This document shows positions 1 through 8,599 of a stretch of DNA of 64,000 bases, one piece after another. A program made the translations under genes and the position numbers. Source of the stretch: Terriglobia bacterium. Lineage in GTDB: Bacteria; Acidobacteriota; Terriglobia; Terriglobales; SCQP01. Numbering within the stretch: position 1 is the stretch's first letter; the number at the start of each line of letters is the position of its first letter. Where the stretch lies: NCBI GenBank assembly GCA_021323595.1, contig JAJPKR010000056.1, positions 1-64,000 on the forward strand, given 5' to 3'. The notes under the pieces were generated by a model, which was not told where the DNA came from, made no database searches, and saw nothing but the letters and a program-made list of their open reading frames with translations.

Positions 1-978
1 CTGTGCGAGGGCTGGCTCGAAGGCTACGTGCTCACCGGCCGCCACGGCATGTTCGTGACCTACGAGGCGTTCGCGATGATCGCCGCCTCGATGATCGTGC
101 AGCACACGAAGTGGCTGGAGGCCGCCGGCCACCTGCCTTGGCGCGCGCCCATCGCCTCCCTCAATCTGCTCCTCACCTCCACCTGCTGGCGCAACGATCA
201 CAACGGCTTCAGTCACCAAGGGCCCGGCCTGATCGACGTCGTGCTGTCGAAGCGCGGCAGCGTCGCCCGCATTTATTTGCCCCCCGACGCCAACTGCCTG
301 CTGTCGGTGGCCGAGCACTGCCTGTGCAGCCGCAGCTACGTCAACCTGATCGTCATCGACAAGCAGCCGCAGTTGCAGTGGCTCGACGCCGCGGCCGCCG
401 CCGAACATTGCCGCTTGGGCGCTTCCACCTGGTCCTGGGCGGGCAGCGAGCGCGGCCAGGACGACCCCGATCTCGTGCTCGCCTGCGCCGGCGACATCCC
501 CACGCTCGAAACCGTCGCCGCCGCGCAATGGCTGCGCCGCCATGCCCCCGAGCTCCGCTTCCGCCTCGTCAACGTCGTGGACCTGATGACCCTCTTCACC
601 CCCGACGCCCATCCGCACGGCATGGCGCCGGAGCGCTTCCGCGAGCTCTTCACCGCCGCGCAGCCGGTGATCTTCGCCTTCCACGGCTACCGCCGCGCCG
701 TGCACGAGATCGTCCACGGCCGGCCCAATGCCGATCGTTTTCACGTGCGCGGCTTCATCGAACAAGGCACCACGACCACGCCCTTCGACATGGTGGCGCT
801 GAACGAAATGAGCCGGTTCCACCTCGCCGCCGAAGCGCTGCGGCGCGCCATGCCGGCGGGCGCGCGGCGCGACGAGCTCATCGGCCTTTGCGACGCGGCG
901 CTGCGCGAGGCCGCCGCCTACGCGCGCGAGCACTTCGAGGATCCGCCGGCGATTCGCGACTGGACCTGGACCGCTTAG
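1..978 (+). CDS. xfp: phosphoketolase, C-terminal part (cut by window edge)
   Basis: This is the last 325 codons of a xylulose-5-phosphate/fructose-6-phosphate phosphoketolase, a thiamine-diphosphate enzyme that cleaves the sugar phosphate to acetyl phosphate plus glyceraldehyde-3-phosphate or erythrose-4-phosphate in the cytoplasm. The frame is open from base 1 with no start, so the 5' part lies outside the window. Family hallmarks are the HGMFVTYEAF stretch near the start, the TSTCWRNDHNGFSHQGPG segment, LPPDANCL, and the C-terminal FHGYRRAVHEIVHGRPN and RGFIEQGTTTTPFDM segments. The ThDP-binding and N-terminal domains are not visible. Nothing downstream on the same strand appears to be in an operon with it. 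Confidence 0.95.
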   Translation: MCEGWLEGYVLTGRHGMFVTYEAFAMIAASMIVQHTKWLEAAGHLPWRAPIASLNLLLTSTCWRNDHNGFSHQGPGLIDVVLSKRGSVARIYLPPDANCLLSVAEHCLCSRSYVNLIVIDKQPQLQWLDAAAAAEHCRLGASTWSWAGSERGQDDPDLVLACAGDIPTLETVAAAQWLRRHAPELRFRLVNVVDLMTLFTPDAHPHGMAPERFRELFTAAQPVIFAFHGYRRAVHEIVHGRPNADRFHVRGFIEQGTTTTPFDMVALNEMSRFHLAAEALRRAMPAGARRDELIGLCDAALREAAAYAREHFEDPPAIRDWTWTA

Positions 979-1131
979 CACCCGGCGCGCCGGAGACGTC
1001 GCCGCGCCCGCCCTCGCCGCGGGTGGCCGGGCGCAAGGCGCCGAGATCGCGCGCCGCTCAGCTTCCGCGCCCCGCCGCGCTCGCCCCGGCCGGTGCCGGC
1101 GGCGACAGCGCGCGCCATCGTGGAATTGCCG

Positions 1132-1752
1132 TTACGCGGCTTCGCGCGTGGGCCGCGGCGCGATCGTCGGCTCGCGTCCCGCAGCGCGCACGCCGACGCC
1201 CGCACGATAGACCAAGTCGCCGCCCAGCCGCGCCGAGGCGATCGCCAATGCAAAACCCGCGACCCCGGCCAGGCGCCCCTTGCCGCGTCCGCGCCGCGCG
1301 AACGAGGCCGCCATCAAGCCCACGCCGGCGAGATTCATCAAGCCGTGCGCCAGCCCCACGCGCCGCTCTTCCCCGCTCAGTTGCGACCAATCCGCCAGTC
1401 CCGCCGCCGCCGCGCCCAGCGCGCCCAGCAGCCCGACGCCGATCGCGCCGCGCGCCGCCGAATCCCACTCGTTTTTGCGCGTGAGCCGGTGCAGCACGTC
1501 GAAAGCCGCCGCCGTCGTCCACGCGCCCAGCGGCACGTCGGTGAGCATCACGTGCAGGGGATGGCCGAGCGGCTGCCCGTGCAGAAATCCTTCGATGCGG
1601 TCGCGCCTCGGCCCCAGGCTCTCGAGGCCTCGCCGCACGGCGGTTTGCAAACGATCGGCGATCGGCTCCAGCCAGCGCTGGCGAGCGGCCGCGGAGGCAA
1701 GGGGAATGGGCATGGCGACGTTGGATGCCGCCGCGGGCTCAAGGGCTTCCAC
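1132..1752 (-). CDS. DUF2231-type inner membrane protein
   Basis: A 206-aa membrane protein with the DUF2231 layout: an N-terminal amphipathic region, then GHPLHVMLTDVPLGAWTTAAAFD (about residues 63-85), and three to four further hydrophobic helices (AIGVGLLGALGAAAAGLADW; LAHGLMNLAGVGLMAASF; LAGVAGFALAIASARLGGDLVY). Members often accompany Rieske or redox membrane proteins, but their function is unknown and no redox partner is adjacent here. The start is uncertain: a GTG at 1752 or an ATG at 1713. It converges with the phosphoketolase gene. Confidence 0.8.
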   Translation of the reverse strand: MEALEPAAASNVAMPIPLASAAARQRWLEPIADRLQTAVRRGLESLGPRRDRIEGFLHGQPLGHPLHVMLTDVPLGAWTTAAAFDVLHRLTRKNEWDSAARGAIGVGLLGALGAAAAGLADWSQLSGEERRVGLAHGLMNLAGVGLMAASFARRGRGKGRLAGVAGFALAIASARLGGDLVYRAGVGVRAAGREPTIAPRPTREAA

Positions 1753-1918
1753 CAGCCCCAGGCGAGGTGGAAGAGTTGGACTTTAGCCTGGCGTAGCCAG
1801 CCCATCGAACCTCAGGGGCTTGAGTCCCGGCTTCCGGCGTCCCGCCGCCACCGCCCGCCGGCGTCCCGCCGCCGAACCGAGCCAAGCTCCGCCCTCCACC
1901 GCCCTAAGCCTCGGGCGC

Positions 1919-2332
1919 TTACTGGCTGAAGACTTCCTTGACCGTCGGTTTCAGCAGGTAACGGACGATGAGGAAATAAACGGCCACCGTGGCCGCGCGC
2001 AGCGCGACCAGCACCGGCACGAAATGAAAGAGCTGCGCCACCAGCATCAGCGCGCCCGTGATCAGCCCAAAGATGCAGAAGATCAGCATCAGCAGCCGGC
2101 CCCAGTCCTTCAGCCGCCACAGCCCGACGCCCATGATCAAGGCCAGCACGGCCGACGTCGCGATCATGAGCCACAGGCCGCCTGCGCCCATTTGGCCGAG
2201 GACGCGCTGCGTCACCGCCGCGCGCAGCACGGTGGCGCCCCGCGCCAAAAACGCCGCGCCCGCGCCCACCATGACCGCAGCCACGACGAAGTTGAGCACG
2301 GCCAAAATGGTGACCCCTAATGGCCGCTCCAT
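1919..2332 (-). CDS. small four-helix membrane protein
   Basis: I chose the ATG at 2332 because the protein then begins MERPLGVTILAVLNFVVAAV, a typical start for a family of small membrane proteins common in Acidobacteria. The reading frame stays open further upstream, but that part is low-complexity, and a GGGGGGAG purine run lies upstream of the chosen ATG. The 137-aa product has four predicted membrane segments with a WRLKDWGRLLML loop in the middle and ends in a short cytoplasmic tail. No catalytic residues are visible and I know of no function. It is transcribed away from the thioredoxin-like gene at 2552. Confidence 0.75.
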   Translation of the reverse strand: MERPLGVTILAVLNFVVAAVMVGAGAAFLARGATVLRAAVTQRVLGQMGAGGLWLMIATSAVLALIMGVGLWRLKDWGRLLMLIFCIFGLITGALMLVAQLFHFVPVLVALRAATVAVYFLIVRYLLKPTVKEVFSQ

Positions 2333-2551
2333 GAATTCATGGTACCCTGCTCCCCCCTGCATCACGAGACCCGAACGCGGCGTGCGTGGGGCAGGCGCTC
2401 CTGCGTCCGCGCGGCAGCCATTCTTGCCAACCCGGGACCCGCGCGTCGTCCATGGGGCAGACATTTCTGCCTGCCAGCCTGGGACCGGCGCCGGCTCGCC
2501 CAGCTATGTCTTGTAGTGAGTAACGATGGCTAAGTGAGGTATGATGCCCGC

Positions 2552-3586
2552 ATGAAGCGTGCGCTGATCCTGCTGCTGGTGGTCGGTGTCGCATGCGGGG
2601 CGGCCGCGCAGGCGCCCTCGCCCTATGATTCGGCGCTCGCCGCCGCGCGCGCCGCCATGGCCCAGCAGCGCTACAACGAGGCGCGCAAGGAATACAGCCG
2701 CGCCGCCAAGCTGCCCGGCGCCGACGTCCTCGTCTGCGAGATGGGCATGGCCGATGCCGACGGCATGCAGGGCTCCTTCGGACGTGGCCAGAAGGAATGC
2801 ACGGCGGCGCTGCGGCTGGCAACGTCGCCGGCGCAGCGCTCGGCAGTGCTCGCGCTGGCCGGCGCCCTGGACCTCAAGCAAGCGGCCGCGGAACAATGGC
2901 GCGACGCGTTTTCGAAACATATCCCCGGCTTGCTCGCCGCCGCCGACTCGAACCTGCGCGCCGCGCTGGCGCTGGCTCCCGGCGATCCCGTCTTGCACTT
3001 CGATCTGGCGACGGCGCTGCTGCGCGAGGGCCGGCTTGCCCAGGCCGATGCGCAAGCGCAGGCCTGCCTGCGCCTCGCCCCGCAGGGACCGATGAGCGCT
3101 CTGGCGCGCGGTTACCTGACCGATCCCGACCTGGGCCTCGCCAACCGCGCGCCGGATTTTCACGCCGTGTTGAGCGATGGCACGCAGCTGTCGCTGCAAA
3201 CGCTGGCGGGCAAGGTCGTGCTCTTGGACTTTTGGGGAAGCTGGTGCCCGCCCTGCCGCGAGTCGGTCTCGACGCTCCAGGCCGTCTGGCATCACTTCGC
3301 GAACCAGCCCGGCTTTGTGCTGCTGAGCGTGGATTCCCACGAGAGCCGGGCGGCCGGCGCCGGCTTCGCCGCCGCGCACAAGATGACCTGGCCGCAATAT
3401 TGGGACGGTGATGGCCAAGTCCAGCGGGCTTTCGGCGTGTACGCATATCCGACGTTCATTCTGCTCGACAGCCACGGCGTGATGCGCGGGCGCTGGGCGG
3501 GCGAGAGTATAAGCACCGGCGCCGTGCTCGAGTACCGCATTAAGGACTGGCTCGCCCGCGCGCCCGCGCCCAGCCGCAACCGCTAA
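2552..3586 (+). CDS. exported TPR-thioredoxin (TlpA/ResA-like) protein
   Basis: A 344-aa secreted or membrane-anchored thiol oxidoreductase. It starts at the ATG in MKRALILLLVVGVACGAAAQA, which is a clear signal peptide. Residues about 25-190 are helical TPR-like repeats (ALAAARAAMAQQRYNEARKEYSRAAKL; DLATALLREGRLAQADAQAQACL). The C-terminal ~145 residues are a TlpA/ResA-type thioredoxin domain with ANRAPDFHAVLSDG, KVVLLDFWGSWCPPC (active-site WCPPC about 231-235), and the cis-proline region VYAYPTFILLD. The periplasmic role is probably disulfide reduction or resolution in substrate proteins. The next gene, 57 bp downstream, encodes a secreted protein with ten clustered cysteines and is a natural candidate substrate; that pairing is inference. 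Confidence 0.9.
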   Translation: MKRALILLLVVGVACGAAAQAPSPYDSALAAARAAMAQQRYNEARKEYSRAAKLPGADVLVCEMGMADADGMQGSFGRGQKECTAALRLATSPAQRSAVLALAGALDLKQAAAEQWRDAFSKHIPGLLAAADSNLRAALALAPGDPVLHFDLATALLREGRLAQADAQAQACLRLAPQGPMSALARGYLTDPDLGLANRAPDFHAVLSDGTQLSLQTLAGKVVLLDFWGSWCPPCRESVSTLQAVWHHFANQPGFVLLSVDSHESRAAGAGFAAAHKMTWPQYWDGDGQVQRAFGVYAYPTFILLDSHGVMRGRWAGESISTGAVLEYRIKDWLARAPAPSRNR

Positions 3587-3643
3587 CCACATTGCTTGAC
3601 ACAAACGGACGGCCGGAATATAAGGCAACCAAGGAGGTGTGCA

Positions 3644-4360
3644 ATGCTGGCTCTTCGACGTGCGCTTGGGCTGGCGCTATGCGTGGTTTTTTCCGCCTGG
3701 ATTCTCGCTGCTCAGACCTCATCCGCCCCGGCCGGGCGGACCCAGTTAGGGGCTGATTGCAACTGCAGCGGATACGGCATTAGCGGACCGTGCAGTTGCA
3801 ATTGCCAGGGACCGGGCTGCACTTGCATTTGCAGCACCGGCGACGGCTGCAATTGCAATTCAGCCGCTCCGGCTTTGATTACCCTGCCGGCCGGAACGTC
3901 GGTTCAATCCGCCGCCGATCAGCTGTCGAATATCACGATTCAAACCCCGCGGGTGATAGTCCTCGCAGGCGCAGATCAATTCGTACCTTCTGAAATTCGA
4001 ACTACCTTCTGGCAGGCCGTCGCGCTCTTGACCCAGCTCCCAGGCGTGAAGCTCGGCATTCCTGCTCCGAACCCTGACCTGTTCACGCGCATGGCGGCGA
4101 ACCCCTCGCTCTTCGTGCGTATGGGAAATTCAGTGGTGCTCGTGCGCCATCCAGTCTCGCCCGGCGCCATCCACGTCTGCATCCACCGTGCCGCGACCCT
4201 CGCGGAAGTCCTGGACACCCTCAGCGAGGAGACCGGCCGGGCCTTTGCCGTCAGCGGCACGCCGGTGCCGCAATTTCCGCTGCAGATTCAAGGAACTCTC
4301 CCGGAGGTGCTCGAAAAGTTGTCGGCGGCCACCGGCGCCAGGATCACGCTGGCTGAGTAA
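3644..4360 (+). CDS. exported Cys-rich protein with STN-like C-terminus
   Basis: The 238-aa product starts at the ATG preceded by a strong AAGGAGG at 3631-3637. A signal peptide (LALCVVFSAWILAAQT) is followed by about 36 residues holding ten cysteines, mostly as C-x-C pairs (CNC, CSCNC, CTCIC, CNC). Such a cluster suggests metal binding or a dense disulfide knot. The rest is not Cys-rich. Its end (RAATLAEVLDTLSEETGRAFAVSG...LQIQGTLPEVLEKLSAATGARITL) reads like two beta-alpha units of a secretin/TonB N-terminal (STN) domain, which would fit a periplasmic binding or docking role. It probably forms an operon with the thioredoxin-like gene upstream. I cannot name a described family. Confidence 0.75.
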   Translation: MLALRRALGLALCVVFSAWILAAQTSSAPAGRTQLGADCNCSGYGISGPCSCNCQGPGCTCICSTGDGCNCNSAAPALITLPAGTSVQSAADQLSNITIQTPRVIVLAGADQFVPSEIRTTFWQAVALLTQLPGVKLGIPAPNPDLFTRMAANPSLFVRMGNSVVLVRHPVSPGAIHVCIHRAATLAEVLDTLSEETGRAFAVSGTPVPQFPLQIQGTLPEVLEKLSAATGARITLAE

Positions 4361-4572
4361 ACTGCGCGCCCCCTTGCACGCGCCATCGCCTCCCTGCGCG
4401 GCGGCCAACGCCTGCGCGTCGTGGCGACTCCGCGCGGCCGGTCGCCGCGGCAGCGTGAAGCAACCCTGCCTTCGCCGGGGAAAATGCCCTCCGCTCTTTT
4501 CGACGCAAACCGGGCCGCTACCCGCGAGCGCCTCCATGCGGTCTATCTCTTTGGGGCCCGGCGGCAGTTGTC

Positions 4573-5973
4573 TTGATCGTGCATCTTGCCACGAACGGCA
4601 ATCTCGGCTTCCACACCGACGAGCTCTACTATCTCGATTGCGGCTGCCACCCTGCGCTCGGCTACGTCGACTTTCCGCCGATCGTGGCGCTGCTTGCGCG
4701 GTTAGAGACTGCTCTCCTGGGAGCTACCCCATGGGCTCTCCGCGTGCTTCCCACCCTGCTCGGCGCGTTCATGGTGGTGCTGTCGGGTGTGTACGTGCGG
4801 GTCTTGGGCGGCTCGCTTCGCCTGCAAGCTCTCGCCCTGGCGATCGCGGTGACGGCGCCTTATTTCCTGGGCGCCAACTGGGTCTACCATACGGTCACGT
4901 TCGATGAGGTGACCTGGATGGTCGCCTTCTATTGCCTCTTGCGCCTGGTGCTGGAGCGCCGGCCCAGGCACTGGATCTATTTAGGCATTTCGCTCGGCGT
5001 CGGCCTTGAAGTCAAGTACACGATCGCAGCGCTGGCGGCCGCCATCGCCATCGCCATCCTGGCGACTCCCTCACTGCGTTCCGAACTGCGAACGCGATAT
5101 CCGTGGATCGCGGCAGCCGTCGCGCTGCTGATCCGGGCGCCGAACCTGGCGTGGCAGGTGCAGAAAGGCTTTCCGTCGCTTATTTACACCGCCCATCACC
5201 AGGGCTCCGGCGGCGGCTTCGGCCCGAACCTGCTCCTAATCGTGGTCTATCTTTTCTTCCTGCTCCCGCTCTGGGTGGCGGGCTTGGTGTCGCTGTTCCG
5301 CAGCGCCACGCTGCGGCCCATCGGGATCGCTTGCCTTCTCCCGCTCATCCTTTTCCTCTTCGTGGGCAAATCCTATTACGCCGTCGGCACTGTTCCGATC
5401 GCTCTCGCTCAGGGGCTCATGGCGATCGGCCGCGCCCGGCGGCCGCGGCTGCGCCTGGGTTACAGGGTCGCGGTCGCGGCTGCCTGCGTGCTCCAGTTGC
5501 TCACGTTCGCGCAGCTCACGCTTCCCATCACCCCGCCTGGGCGGATCCTCGGCCTCGACGCCAAGAATGAGCTCTTCGCGGACAGTGTCGGATGGAAGAG
5601 CATTTCTCACCAAGTCCAGTCGATCTACCGCAACCTGCCCAGCTCCAAGCGCACGGGAACGATCATGATTTCGGCCTTTTACCGCATCCCGCGAGCGCTG
5701 CAGATCTACGGCGACAAGAAGTCGCTCCCTCTAGTCGTCAGCCCCCAGTTAAGCGATTGGTACTGGCTGCCTGGGAACGTGGCGGCGACCAAGGCGCTGA
5801 TGTTGGGTTACGAACCGTCCGACGTCGCCTGGATGTTCTCGTCCGCGACTCTTGTCGGGCGCCTGACGGTCCCCTTCGGCGTGCATGGACTGGAGCAGGG
5901 CGCGCCGGTCACTTTCTGCGTGCTCAAGGCCCCGCTCCAGCAGGAGTGGCGCGGCCTCCGCAACATCTCTTAA
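4573..5973 (+). CDS. GT39-type (PMT/ArnT-like) membrane glycosyltransferase, short N-terminus
   Basis: A polytopic membrane protein of the dolichyl-phosphate-mannose/ArnT-type glycosyltransferase group, which transfers a sugar from a polyprenyl-phosphate carrier to an acceptor on the outer face of the membrane. The hallmark is the first loop, HLATNGNLGFHTDELYYLDCG, with the acidic DE pair, followed by LGYVDFPPIVALLA. About ten further hydrophobic helices follow and the C-terminal ~130 residues are soluble. The annotated start is a TTG at 4573, just five residues before the catalytic loop, so the first membrane helix usual for the family is missing. The frame stays open back to 4459 without an ATG. 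Either the start is unusual or the 5' end has been damaged. Confidence 0.75.
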   Translation: MIVHLATNGNLGFHTDELYYLDCGCHPALGYVDFPPIVALLARLETALLGATPWALRVLPTLLGAFMVVLSGVYVRVLGGSLRLQALALAIAVTAPYFLGANWVYHTVTFDEVTWMVAFYCLLRLVLERRPRHWIYLGISLGVGLEVKYTIAALAAAIAIAILATPSLRSELRTRYPWIAAAVALLIRAPNLAWQVQKGFPSLIYTAHHQGSGGGFGPNLLLIVVYLFFLLPLWVAGLVSLFRSATLRPIGIACLLPLILFLFVGKSYYAVGTVPIALAQGLMAIGRARRPRLRLGYRVAVAAACVLQLLTFAQLTLPITPPGRILGLDAKNELFADSVGWKSISHQVQSIYRNLPSSKRTGTIMISAFYRIPRALQIYGDKKSLPLVVSPQLSDWYWLPGNVAATKALMLGYEPSDVAWMFSSATLVGRLTVPFGVHGLEQGAPVTFCVLKAPLQQEWRGLRNIS

Positions 5974-6529
5974 ATCGTCCAGGACTCCGGGGAAAGCGCA
6001 TTCCCCGCAAGCCCCGCCGGCGGCCCTGCCGACGAATCTCATGCACGACGACTGTGGTCCGCCCGCAAGCGCGACCCGCGCCACACGCCAGAGGTACGGG
6101 GCCATCGCGGCCGCCGTCGCAACCGCGGAGCGCCCAGCCCGCAGGCTGCGGTTGCGCGGACCGCATCACCTCCAACCTCTATTGCCAAGCCGAGGCGGCG
6201 GCAGTTCCCGCTTGGCGTCGGCTTCCCGCGCGATGGCGTCCTAGCCGAGGCGAACCGCCTCAGACAGACGGTAGCAGCCGGCCCGGACAGGAAGGGGCAC
6301 AAAATGGGGCACACTCTTTCGTCTCGTCGGGCGGCGAAGAAGGGTTCTTACTGCCCACGGGACCGGAGAATACAATTGCCATACATTTTCAGTAAACTGG
6401 GGATCGCCAGCGTAAGTCCCGGGAGGACTCGTCTGCGGAATGCAGGCACCGGTGAGGCCCCGGGGCGCTGGCACTTCTTCCCTACCGCCCTCTCAGCATC
6501 CGCGTTTCAATCCTCGCGCCGGCGCGCGC
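5974..6529. other. gene-poor stretch with arsM relic
   Basis: No intact gene is supported here. A 7-bp hairpin (5988-6007, CGGGGAA stem with six-base loop) follows the glycosyltransferase stop by 14 bases and could be a weak terminator, although no T-run follows. The only recognisable coding sequence is the decayed arsM 5' fragment annotated separately at about 6067-6212. The remainder up to the XRE-type gene shows nothing I recognise. Confidence 0.6.
6067..6212 (+). pseudogene. relic of arsM 5' end
   Basis: This stretch aligns with the first ~50 codons of the intact arsM at 48862. In one frame it reads SATRATRQRYGAIAAAVAT, against SATRATIRQKYGAIAAAVAS in the intact protein. After a one-base deletion it continues in another frame as QPAGCGCADRITSNLYCQAEAAAVP, against QPAGCGCADPITSNLYSEAEAAAVP. 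One codon (Ile8) is also missing. The similarity stops at the GAARAAS segment and no methyltransferase core follows, so it is a truncated, frameshifted remnant rather than a gene. An ATG at 6041 could open the first frame but leads nowhere. Confidence 0.85.
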
Positions 6530-6766
6530 TTAAGGCTCCTTGTAGCCGAATGTGAAGCTCTCGACAGTGCGCCCGAGCCATCGGACCATCGCCAGCATGC
6601 CATCGACTTCCATCCGCCCGGCAAGTCTGGTGCGTGTGAGCGTGGGGACACTCACTCCGATTTCCTTTGCCACTTGCGACCACGACATGCCACGAGTGCG
6701 CCGCTGTTGGTCGAGGGCTTCGTAGAGAGCTGCAGCGTTGAAACGACCGGGCGATTTGGGTCGCAT
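6530..6766 (-). CDS. small XRE/Cro-type DNA-binding protein
   Basis: A 78-aa protein starting MRPKSPGRFNAAALYEALDQQRRTRG. Residues about 28-58 (MSWSQVAKEIGVSVPTLTRTRLAGRMEVDGMLAMVRWLG) give a helix-turn-helix of the Cro/C1 type with the usual 'WxxVAxEIGVS...TL' pattern. It resembles short phage- or island-type regulators that have a DNA-binding domain and nothing else. The upstream part of the same open frame is hydrophobic and unlike a regulator, so I place the start at 6766. No partner gene is adjacent, and the surroundings are gene-poor and less GC-rich than the rest of the window. Confidence 0.75.
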   Translation of the reverse strand: MRPKSPGRFNAAALYEALDQQRRTRGMSWSQVAKEIGVSVPTLTRTRLAGRMEVDGMLAMVRWLGRTVESFTFGYKEP

Positions 6767-7146
6767 CTCGAAAGGGTACACTGTCCCGCCAACCAGTCCA
6801 AGACCGGCCGCGACTGCGGTAGCGCTAAGGCTCAGGACAGCCGGCGGTCGCAAGAAGCTAAGAACCGTCTTCATGTCATAACAATATAGCGATTGGTCCC
6901 CAGTTGATGCGAACAGACGCAATTAGGCGAGTCGCACTGCTCCCCTTGCTGCGCGCGGCGTTGACTGGCCCGCTTTCCCAGGCGCGCAAGGCTCTTAAGA
7001 CCTTCCCCAGCATCGCCGATCCGGGAACTGATCGGATCCTTCTTTTCGCCGGGATCGCTCCTCCCGCGGCCTCCCCTCAAACTGCCCACATGTGCTAGTG
7101 CGCATTCTGCGTGCTGCCCGCCGGCGCGGCGCGGCGCGTGAAGGCC

Positions 7147-7335
7147 ATGACTCGCGCCAAGAATTCGAGCGTCAGCCGCGTGCTCGCCTCCCTGGCGGAG
7201 GACGGACTCCGCCATGCGGGACGGCAACGCCAACCTTTCATGGAGCTGGCGGAACGGTTCCGCGAGGCCGCCGACCCGGGTGAAGTTCAGAGCCTTGGCG
7301 AGGAACCGGGACGCGCGGTCTTCGGCCGCCGCTGA
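7147..7335 (+). CDS. small helical protein, hypothetical
   Basis: A 62-aa ORF, MTRAKNSSVSRVLASLAEDGLRHAGRQRQPFMELAERFREAADPGEVQSLGEE..., predicted to be mostly helical and charged. The pattern of a short amphipathic protein ending in a 'LGEELGR..F' helix recalls small antitoxin-like or hypothetical proteins of Acidobacteria, but I cannot assign it. The ribosome-binding site is poor (GAAGG only two bases before the ATG). It lies in a gene-poor stretch and could be a remnant. Confidence 0.4.
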   Translation: MTRAKNSSVSRVLASLAEDGLRHAGRQRQPFMELAERFREAADPGEVQSLGEEPGRAVFGRR

Positions 7336-7455
7336 TGCCCCTCATTGAAAGCTGGGAGCGCTCCCCGGCACCCCTGCGCCGGCACTTGATCGAACCCAAC
7401 GGGCGCCGTCCTTGAATCAGCTTCGGCCCATCTAGCTAAAGCCGATGCACGGCGC

Positions 7456-8169
7456 TTAGGAGTGATCACCAACCAGATCGCAGTTTCCCTGCAGCGTAAC
7501 GGGCTCCCGCGCCAGCGCGAACTGCGCCCTGCACGCGTCATATCGCGGCCACAACGCTTCGACTTCTTGCCTCGCCCACTTTGTGAGGCTTCGGTCCGGG
7601 TCGACACGCCTGAGGATATTCAGATAGAAGCGCTTTCCCTCAAACGATACCGGCCAGGACGGCTTGAGATCGTTGAAATCGTCAGCCGTCTGCAGTGCCC
7701 TCGTGAACAAGTAGGCCAGCATCGGACTCTTCCAGCGCGGGTCTTCGCCGTTGGCCCGGTCTGGGGCCCATTGGGATAGGGTGCGCTCTGCACGGTCGAA
7801 AAGCCCGTCCGTGAAGCGATCGTAGTCTTCCTTCAGGTCGCAGATAGCGCGCCACAGCCCTCCGAAATGACACTCCAATTCATTGCGAAGCGGGTGCCCA
7901 AAATCGAACCTGGCAGGAGCGCCCAGTCTGTCAGAATCGCTCTGCTCTCGATACTTCAAAGCTGGGATTCCCTCGAACACATCCCCCCAGAAGACCCGGA
8001 ACGCACCCTCAAGCTCCGCGAGCGCCCCCACCTGCAACTTTCGCAGGTGCTCGCGGCGGACCACCTCACGGCTCTGGCGCACAGTTGCACGCAGCGCAGC
8101 CCAAGAGGTCCAAGCGAGCACCACCGTCGCAATGACGGTCACAATCGACAGAGCGATGTCGGTACGCAC
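7456..8169 (-). CDS. hypothetical protein with N-terminal membrane anchor
   Basis: A 237-aa protein with one N-terminal membrane helix (IALSIVTVIATVVLAWTSWAAL) followed by a charged helical cytoplasmic domain rich in Trp and Arg. Codon use in the frame is consistent with a real gene and no competing frame is better. I do not recognise a domain. The layout (one anchor, short coiled stretch VRQSREVVRREHLRKLQVGALAELEGAF, then a globular domain) resembles hypothetical proteins often found in accessory regions. Its neighbours give no hint. Confidence 0.65.
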   Translation of the reverse strand: MRTDIALSIVTVIATVVLAWTSWAALRATVRQSREVVRREHLRKLQVGALAELEGAFRVFWGDVFEGIPALKYREQSDSDRLGAPARFDFGHPLRNELECHFGGLWRAICDLKEDYDRFTDGLFDRAERTLSQWAPDRANGEDPRWKSPMLAYLFTRALQTADDFNDLKPSWPVSFEGKRFYLNILRRVDPDRSLTKWARQEVEALWPRYDACRAQFALAREPVTLQGNCDLVGDHS

Positions 8170-8599
8170 CTTAGTTCTCCGGGTTGATCAATCAATCTCC
8201 GCAGTCACAAGCTTACATTGGGCAAGCGGCGACAGCCATTGCTGCCCGCGTCGCCGCCAAACATTCTTAACTTCGTCCTGCCGGAGAACTGGATCTGGCG
8301 TCCGGCGCGGTTCCTGTGCCCCGACACAGAGGCGCGAGGGGGACCCGCTACACAATTGTGCGACAATACCCCAGGCGATGCTCGAACCGGTAAGCACCCC
8401 CGCTCGACGCAGCGCTCGCGGTGGCGATGGCGATTGTGTTCGCCGCTCCTATGGCGTCACGGCCGCGCGCGCACCTGCAAGCTCGGCCCTTGCGCGCTGC
8501 AGCAAGAGGCGAAATGGATCGAGAGGCGCCGCCGCCTCGCCGCGGGCCTTCCCGACCTGGGCAGCCGCGCCGAGCAATGAAAACAGGAGGAGACGACCC
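8170..8599. other. 430-base stretch without a supported gene
   Basis: This lies between the divergent hypothetical gene and the AHSA1-type gene. Several frames are open, including one running into the AHSA1 gene from 8378, but their composition is low-complexity Arg/Ala/Pro and none resembles a known protein. The only functional signal I see is the AGGAGG ribosome-binding site at 8585-8590. Confidence 0.5.
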
